From contig CALFZE010000096.1 in assembly GCA_937952285.1 (NCBI GenBank), positions 1 to 33,256 on the forward strand: 33,256 bases of DNA, given 5' to 3'. Shown piece after piece: positions 29,808 to 33,256 of the stretch. The stretch comes from UBA2428 sp002343545 (GTDB lineage: Bacteria; Bdellovibrionota; UBA2428). The notes below the pieces were generated by a model. That model made no database searches. It saw only the letters and a list, made by a program, of their open reading frames with translations, and had not been told where the DNA came from. Position 1 is the first letter of the stretch; every line of letters starts with the position of its first letter. Position numbers and translations under genes: made by a program.

Positions 29808-31772
29808 ATGAGACCCTTCGCGATGTTCACCACGGCCGTCCTGTCCGCGAACGCGGCGTACGCGGCGCGGCCACAGGTCGCCGTCTCGGTCGATCCCAAG
29901 GTCAGTCGCAATGGCGAAACGGTCAAGGTCAACTACATCGTGACCTACGTCGGACGCGAGGTCGTCACGCCGCCCAAGCTCCCGGTTCTCGCCGACTGGG
30001 AGCTGACGCAGCATTTTCCGCACAAGAATGCCGTCGAGATCATCCAGAACGGACAGATCACCCAGCGGCAGACCTTCGACACGACCTTCTACCTGAAGCC
30101 CCTGCGCGCCGGTCGGCTGCGCGTGCCCGCGCTCGACTTCTTCGTGGACTCGACCCGTTACGCGACGCCCGAGATCTTCGTCGAGGTCGAGCGGCTTCCC
30201 GGGGGCGTGCAGTCACGCCCCCGCTCGCCCGTCGCCGACGCCAAACGCGTGAACCCGCTCGATCCGAACAACGACCTCGAAGCGCCGGCCGCCGAGCCGC
30301 CGCCCTCGCGGCCGGCGGTCCCGCCGGGTTTCTCGAACGTGTTGCCGAGCCTACCGCGCGCCGAAGGGCTGACCGACACGCAACGCCGGGAGACCTTCTT
30401 CATCCGCGCCGAAGCCGATAAACGGAGCGTCTACGTCGGCGAGCAGATCCAGATCAGCTACGCCATGTACGAACGGAGCCCCGTCGTCAGCGATCCCGAG
30501 GTTTCCAAGTTTCCCGACTTCAAAGGCTTCCTGAAGGAAAACCTCGTCGTGCCGAAAATCTTCACGCGCACGCCGACCGAGCTCGACGGCGCGGCCTTCC
30601 TGCGGTCCGAACTCATTCGCTACGCCGTCTTCCCGCTCAAGCCCGGGAAACTCACGATCGAGCCCATGTCCCTCCGCGCAAACTTCGTCATGACGGCCGA
30701 GGAGCGCAACGCGCGCATCATGCTCGGGCAACCCATCGACCCGCGCGAGATCATGGGCATCCGCACGCAGAAGTTCACCCGGCCCGTCGAGATCGAAGCG
30801 CGACCCCTGCCGCCCGCCCCGGAGGGCTCCGCCTTCACGGGCGCGGTCGGTCGCTTCACCATGAGCGCGGCCTGGCCGACGGGCGGGCTCAAGGTCGAGC
30901 AACCCTTCAACGTCACGCTCACGTTGAGGGGACGCGGCAACCTCGGCGCGATCCAGGAACCGGACCTCGGCCTGCCCGATCACGTCGAGGCCCAGCCCGC
31001 TCGCGGCGCTTACAAATTCGACGAAAGCGGCGAAGGCGGCAAAACCTTCGAGTACATCCTGCTCCCCAAGCGCGCCGGGCTCCTCGAGATCAAGGAGCTC
31101 CGCTGGACCTACTTCGATCCGAGCCAAGAACGTTACGTCGACATCCAACTCCCCGGCTTCGCCCTGCAGGTCGAAGGCGGGGCTCCCGGTTCCGCGCCGA
31201 CCGACCCGGCCGCGCCCGCCGCTCCGGCTTTCGCCGAGCTGCCGGCCCAGGCCCCCAAGTTCGTCCCCGTCTCGGCGATCGGAGATCGTTCGCTCGTCGC
31301 GGGTCCCTTCGCGTGGGGGCTGCAGACCTTGCTCTACGCGGCGCTCGCCTTCCTCTTCGCCCGTCGGCGCCAGGACGACTCGACCGAGGCCCTCTACCGG
31401 CGCGCGCCCTGGGAACGCACGGCCAAGCGCTTGAAGGAACTCAAGCAACCTTCGGCCAAGGCCGTCGCCGTCCTCGCGGACCAATGGATCCGCGAGCGAC
31501 TCGCGGGCGCGCTCGGCCGACCCGACCTGCACGGGGAATCTTCGCGCGACGAGCTCATGGGCGCTTTGCGCGAACGCCTGCATCCCGAGCACCACAAGTC
31601 GCTCGATCCGCTTCGCCGCTTGCTCTCCGACCTCGACGTCGTCCGCTTCACCGGCGGACAGGATTCCTCGGACACTTCGCGCGCCTTCGACAAGGCCCAG
31701 TCGCTCGTCTCGACGATCGTGAGCGCCTTGCCGCCGCCCCCGGTCCCCGAAGACGAGGAGGACGAAGCTTGA
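29808..31772 (+). CDS. batD: BatD-like oxygen-tolerance protein, 654 aa
   Basis: Signal peptide MRPFAMFTTAVLSANAAYA (1-19). The periplasmic part consists of beta-sandwich domains typical of BatD: VSVDPKVSRNGETVKVNYIV near the start, VYVGEQIQISYAMYERS, and VEQPFNVTLTLRGRGNL. A Pro/Ala-rich linker follows, then a transmembrane helix (about 502-518) before a cytoplasmic tail of about 130 residues. The order fits BatD proteins that sit in the inner membrane and project into the periplasm. The ATG at 29808 has GAAGG upstream. The stop overlaps the next gene's TTG start. Confidence 0.9.
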   Translation: MRPFAMFTTAVLSANAAYAARPQVAVSVDPKVSRNGETVKVNYIVTYVGREVVTPPKLPVLADWELTQHFPHKNAVEIIQNGQITQRQTFDTTFYLKPLRAGRLRVPALDFFVDSTRYATPEIFVEVERLPGGVQSRPRSPVADAKRVNPLDPNNDLEAPAAEPPPSRPAVPPGFSNVLPSLPRAEGLTDTQRRETFFIRAEADKRSVYVGEQIQISYAMYERSPVVSDPEVSKFPDFKGFLKENLVVPKIFTRTPTELDGAAFLRSELIRYAVFPLKPGKLTIEPMSLRANFVMTAEERNARIMLGQPIDPREIMGIRTQKFTRPVEIEARPLPPAPEGSAFTGAVGRFTMSAAWPTGGLKVEQPFNVTLTLRGRGNLGAIQEPDLGLPDHVEAQPARGAYKFDESGEGGKTFEYILLPKRAGLLEIKELRWTYFDPSQERYVDIQLPGFALQVEGGAPGSAPTDPAAPAAPAFAELPAQAPKFVPVSAIGDRSLVAGPFAWGLQTLLYAALAFLFARRRQDDSTEALYRRAPWERTAKRLKELKQPSAKAVAVLADQWIRERLAGALGRPDLHGESSRDELMGALRERLHPEHHKSLDPLRRLLSDLDVVRFTGGQDSSDTSRAFDKAQSLVSTIVSALPPPPVPEDEEDEA

Positions 31773-32587
31773 TCGATTCCCGCAGTCCGACGCGTCTCCG
31801 CTCGCCCGTCGTCATCAGCGTGCCGCACGCCGGGCTCGAATACCCGGCCTCGCGCGCGAACTTGGGCCGGCTTCCGCGCGAAAGCTTTCTGCGCGACGTC
31901 GACTACGAAATCCACCTCATGTGGGAGAACGCGGCGAAAAGCTTCGAACTTCCCTTCGTCCGCTCCCGCGTTCATCGCTACGCGATCGACCTGAACCGCG
32001 CCGAAGATCAGTACAGCCGGCTGAGCGTCGAGGGCGCGGGCGAGCCGGGTGCCGAGCCGCAAAAGACGCTCTTCTGGTACGAATCGACCCGCGGCGAGAA
32101 GCTGCTCGAACGCCCGCTGAAGCCCGAGGAGGCCCGCGCCCTCCTCGACGCCGTCTGGCGCCCCTACCGAGCCTGGATCGAACGCGAACTGGCCCGGGCC
32201 AAGCGGCAATTCGGCTTTGCCATCCTCATCGACGGGCATTCGATGCCTTCGCTCGGCACGGGCTTTCACGCGGACCCGGGCCGCCGGCGTGCCGATATCG
32301 TGCCGGGCGATTGCCACGGCCGGGCCTGCGCACGCGCGATCCTCGAAGCTTCACGCGAGGCGGCCGAAGCGCTGGGGCTCTCCTACCGCCCCAACGATCC
32401 CTACTCGGGAGGAGGCATCACGCAAGCCTTCGGACGACCGGCCGAAGGTTTGCACGCGCTTCAGATCGAAGCGAATCGCGGAGTCTACATGAACGAAGCG
32501 ACGTGGGAGCTCGATCGCGGCGGCCTCGCCAAACTTCAGGCCTTCGCCGACGCGCTAGTCTCCCGACTTGTCGGTCTTCGGCTGTGA
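31769..32587 (+). CDS. N-formylglutamate amidohydrolase family protein, 272 aa
   Basis: The family hydrolyses N-formyl-glutamate or similar amides. Recognisable motifs are ISVPHAGLEYP (about 15-25), VHRYAIDLNRAEDQYSRL, ILIDGHSMPSLG (about 151-162, metal-binding Asp/His), YRPNDPYSGGGITQAFG and LQIEANRGVYM. The start is TTG at 31769, overlapping the batD stop as TTGA, with GAGGAGG seven bases upstream; no ATG or GTG fits better. As the last gene of the Bat operon it may trim a peptide or cell-wall amide rather than act in histidine breakdown; no hut genes are near. Confidence 0.87.
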   Translation: MIDSRSPTRLRSPVVISVPHAGLEYPASRANLGRLPRESFLRDVDYEIHLMWENAAKSFELPFVRSRVHRYAIDLNRAEDQYSRLSVEGAGEPGAEPQKTLFWYESTRGEKLLERPLKPEEARALLDAVWRPYRAWIERELARAKRQFGFAILIDGHSMPSLGTGFHADPGRRRADIVPGDCHGRACARAILEASREAAEALGLSYRPNDPYSGGGITQAFGRPAEGLHALQIEANRGVYMNEATWELDRGGLAKLQAFADALVSRLVGLRL

Positions 32588-32971
32588 AGGTTGTACGCTT
32601 CGCACGACCCCGCGCGGAACCCAGTAACGTTTTCCCGTCGCGATGTGACGGATCGCGATCCAGCGACCGTCCTTCGACGAACGTATCAGCTGAACGGGAT
32701 CGCCCTTCTTAACTTCGCCCAAAATTTTTCCGTTTCTCGAAGGCAGAGCCCGACCGGGAACCCCCACGACGACGATGGACGCGGCCTTGGGATTCTTGGG
32801 GTCGTCGACGAAAACGATGTCCGCCTCGGAGAGCGGCTTGGGTCGGACTTGCGGATCGGGCAAGGCGTTCGGGTCGGTCAGATCCAAAGGCGGCGCGGCC
32901 AGCGCCGAAAAGGCGTAAGCCAGAATCCAAAGCCCCCATGCGACCCGCGTCTTACGTCTTAGAAGAACCAT
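32555..32971 (-). CDS. Secreted SH3-like domain protein, 138 aa
   Basis: A signal peptide (about 8-25, VAWGLWILAYAFSALA-AP) leads to a Pro/Asp-rich linker and a C-terminal bacterial SH3-like fold: GVPGRALPSRNGKILGEVKK, GDPVQLIRSSKDGRWIAIR and RYWVPRGVV. Such domains often bind cell wall. Its ATG lies 13 bases inside the end of the upstream barrel gene, so the two are co-transcribed. Its last 33 bases overlap the end of the convergent amidohydrolase gene. Confidence 0.8.
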   Translation of the reverse strand: MVLLRRKTRVAWGLWILAYAFSALAAPPLDLTDPNALPDPQVRPKPLSEADIVFVDDPKNPKAASIVVVGVPGRALPSRNGKILGEVKKGDPVQLIRSSKDGRWIAIRHIATGKRYWVPRGVVRSVQPSQPKTDKSGD

Positions 32972-33256
32972 CCCGCATCCAATTCTAACGCGAAACGCGT
33001 GGAATGGACGAAATCAAATCCGGCGCGGATTCCCCAGATGCCCCCAAAAGCGAAGGCCCGTTGCAAAAAGAAGCCGGCCGAGGCGTCGACCCGCCAATTT
33101 CCCTCCGTGAATCGCACGAAGTGGGCCCCCACGTCGGCCCCCACCAGGCGAGCGCCTCCGTCCGGAAGCGCGTACAGGACGCGGACGGGAACGGAGTAAC
33201 CGCGTTCCCGCGGCGAGGGCGAACGGAAGGCAAGCCCGCCCGCCTCGAGCCCCCAC
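32959..33256 (-). CDS. C-terminal part of a beta-barrel outer-membrane protein, truncated by the right edge
   Basis: The minus-strand frame is open from the right edge to TAA at 32959, giving 98 residues. They alternate hydrophobic and polar residues in strand-length blocks (GYSVPVRVLYALPDG, LVGADVGAHFVRF, WRVDASAGFFLQRAF, WGIRAGFDFVHS, FALELDAGWFF) separated by short turns. The chain ends in Phe, as in outer-membrane barrels recognised by the BAM machine. The N-terminus and signal peptide lie outside. Two other minus-strand frames here lack this pattern. Confidence 0.75.
   Translation of the reverse strand, partial: WGLEAGGLAFRSPSPRERGYSVPVRVLYALPDGGARLVGADVGAHFVRFTEGNWRVDASAGFFLQRAFAFGGIWGIRAGFDFVHSTRFALELDAGWFF

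Overview
The window is a GC-rich bacterial chromosome segment (roughly two thirds G+C by eye) with tightly packed genes and many secreted or lipid-anchored proteins. The gene mix suggests a Gram-negative predatory or deltaproteobacteria-like lineage, such as Bdellovibrionota. It includes a prolyl-tRNA synthetase of the archaeal/eukaryotic-like type, a SWIB protein with a histone-H1-like tail, a DUF1844 protein, a Bat (aerotolerance-type) operon, beta-barrel proteins ending in Phe, and many lipobox signal peptides. This placement is an inference; no rRNA gene or other decisive marker is present.

Left block (1-5951, all minus strand). Reading leftward from 5951, the genes are two paralogous repeat lipoproteins (432 and 655 aa), two DUF4402-type pilin-like secreted proteins, a PapD-like periplasmic chaperone, a 56-aa secreted peptide, and the start of a lipoprotein. 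That last gene runs off the left edge through a hexanucleotide repeat encoding (Pro-Thr)n. A strong hairpin with a T-tract separates the pilin-like gene from the chaperone gene and could set their ratio. I read this block as an envelope or fibre-assembly locus.

6105-13218: a minus-strand SixA-like phosphatase / unknown / Ppx-GppA group; a plus-strand pair of RNA methyltransferases (a strongly degenerate TrmA/RlmD-like protein, then an RlmL/YpsC-like THUMP enzyme); methionyl-tRNA synthetase; a 393-bp structured intergenic region; and the SWIB/H1-like chromatin-type protein with a strong terminator.

13307-21364: a trehalose-phosphatase-like HAD enzyme divergent from a beta-barrel protein; a SpoU/TrmJ-like methyltransferase; a large lipoprotein; ProS; and a lower-GC RAYT (REP-associated tyrosine transposase) flanked by inverted repeats with a GTAG-plus-hairpin REP-like element. 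An operon of two DUF883-like membrane proteins, a lipoprotein and a small acidic protein follows, closed by a 17-bp-stem bidirectional terminator.

21452-32587: on the minus strand, HtrA protease, DUF1844 and a membrane protein with a possible dead M48-peptidase signature. Divergent from these is a Bat operon: MoxR, DUF58, a DUF4381-like protein, BatA, a BatB-BatC fusion, BatD and an N-formylglutamate-amidohydrolase-family protein. MoxR ATPase and VWA proteins are thought to act together on envelope proteins, and the HtrA neighbour fits an envelope-quality theme. The right edge holds an SH3-like secreted protein and a truncated beta-barrel gene.

Across the window, several transcription-unit-leading genes (metG, trmJ-like, proS, moxR, possibly batD) have an extended -10-like TGnTAnnnT motif only 8-11 nt before the start codon and no usable Shine-Dalgarno. 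This suggests leaderless mRNAs. Two divergent gene pairs also appear to share symmetric -10 elements.
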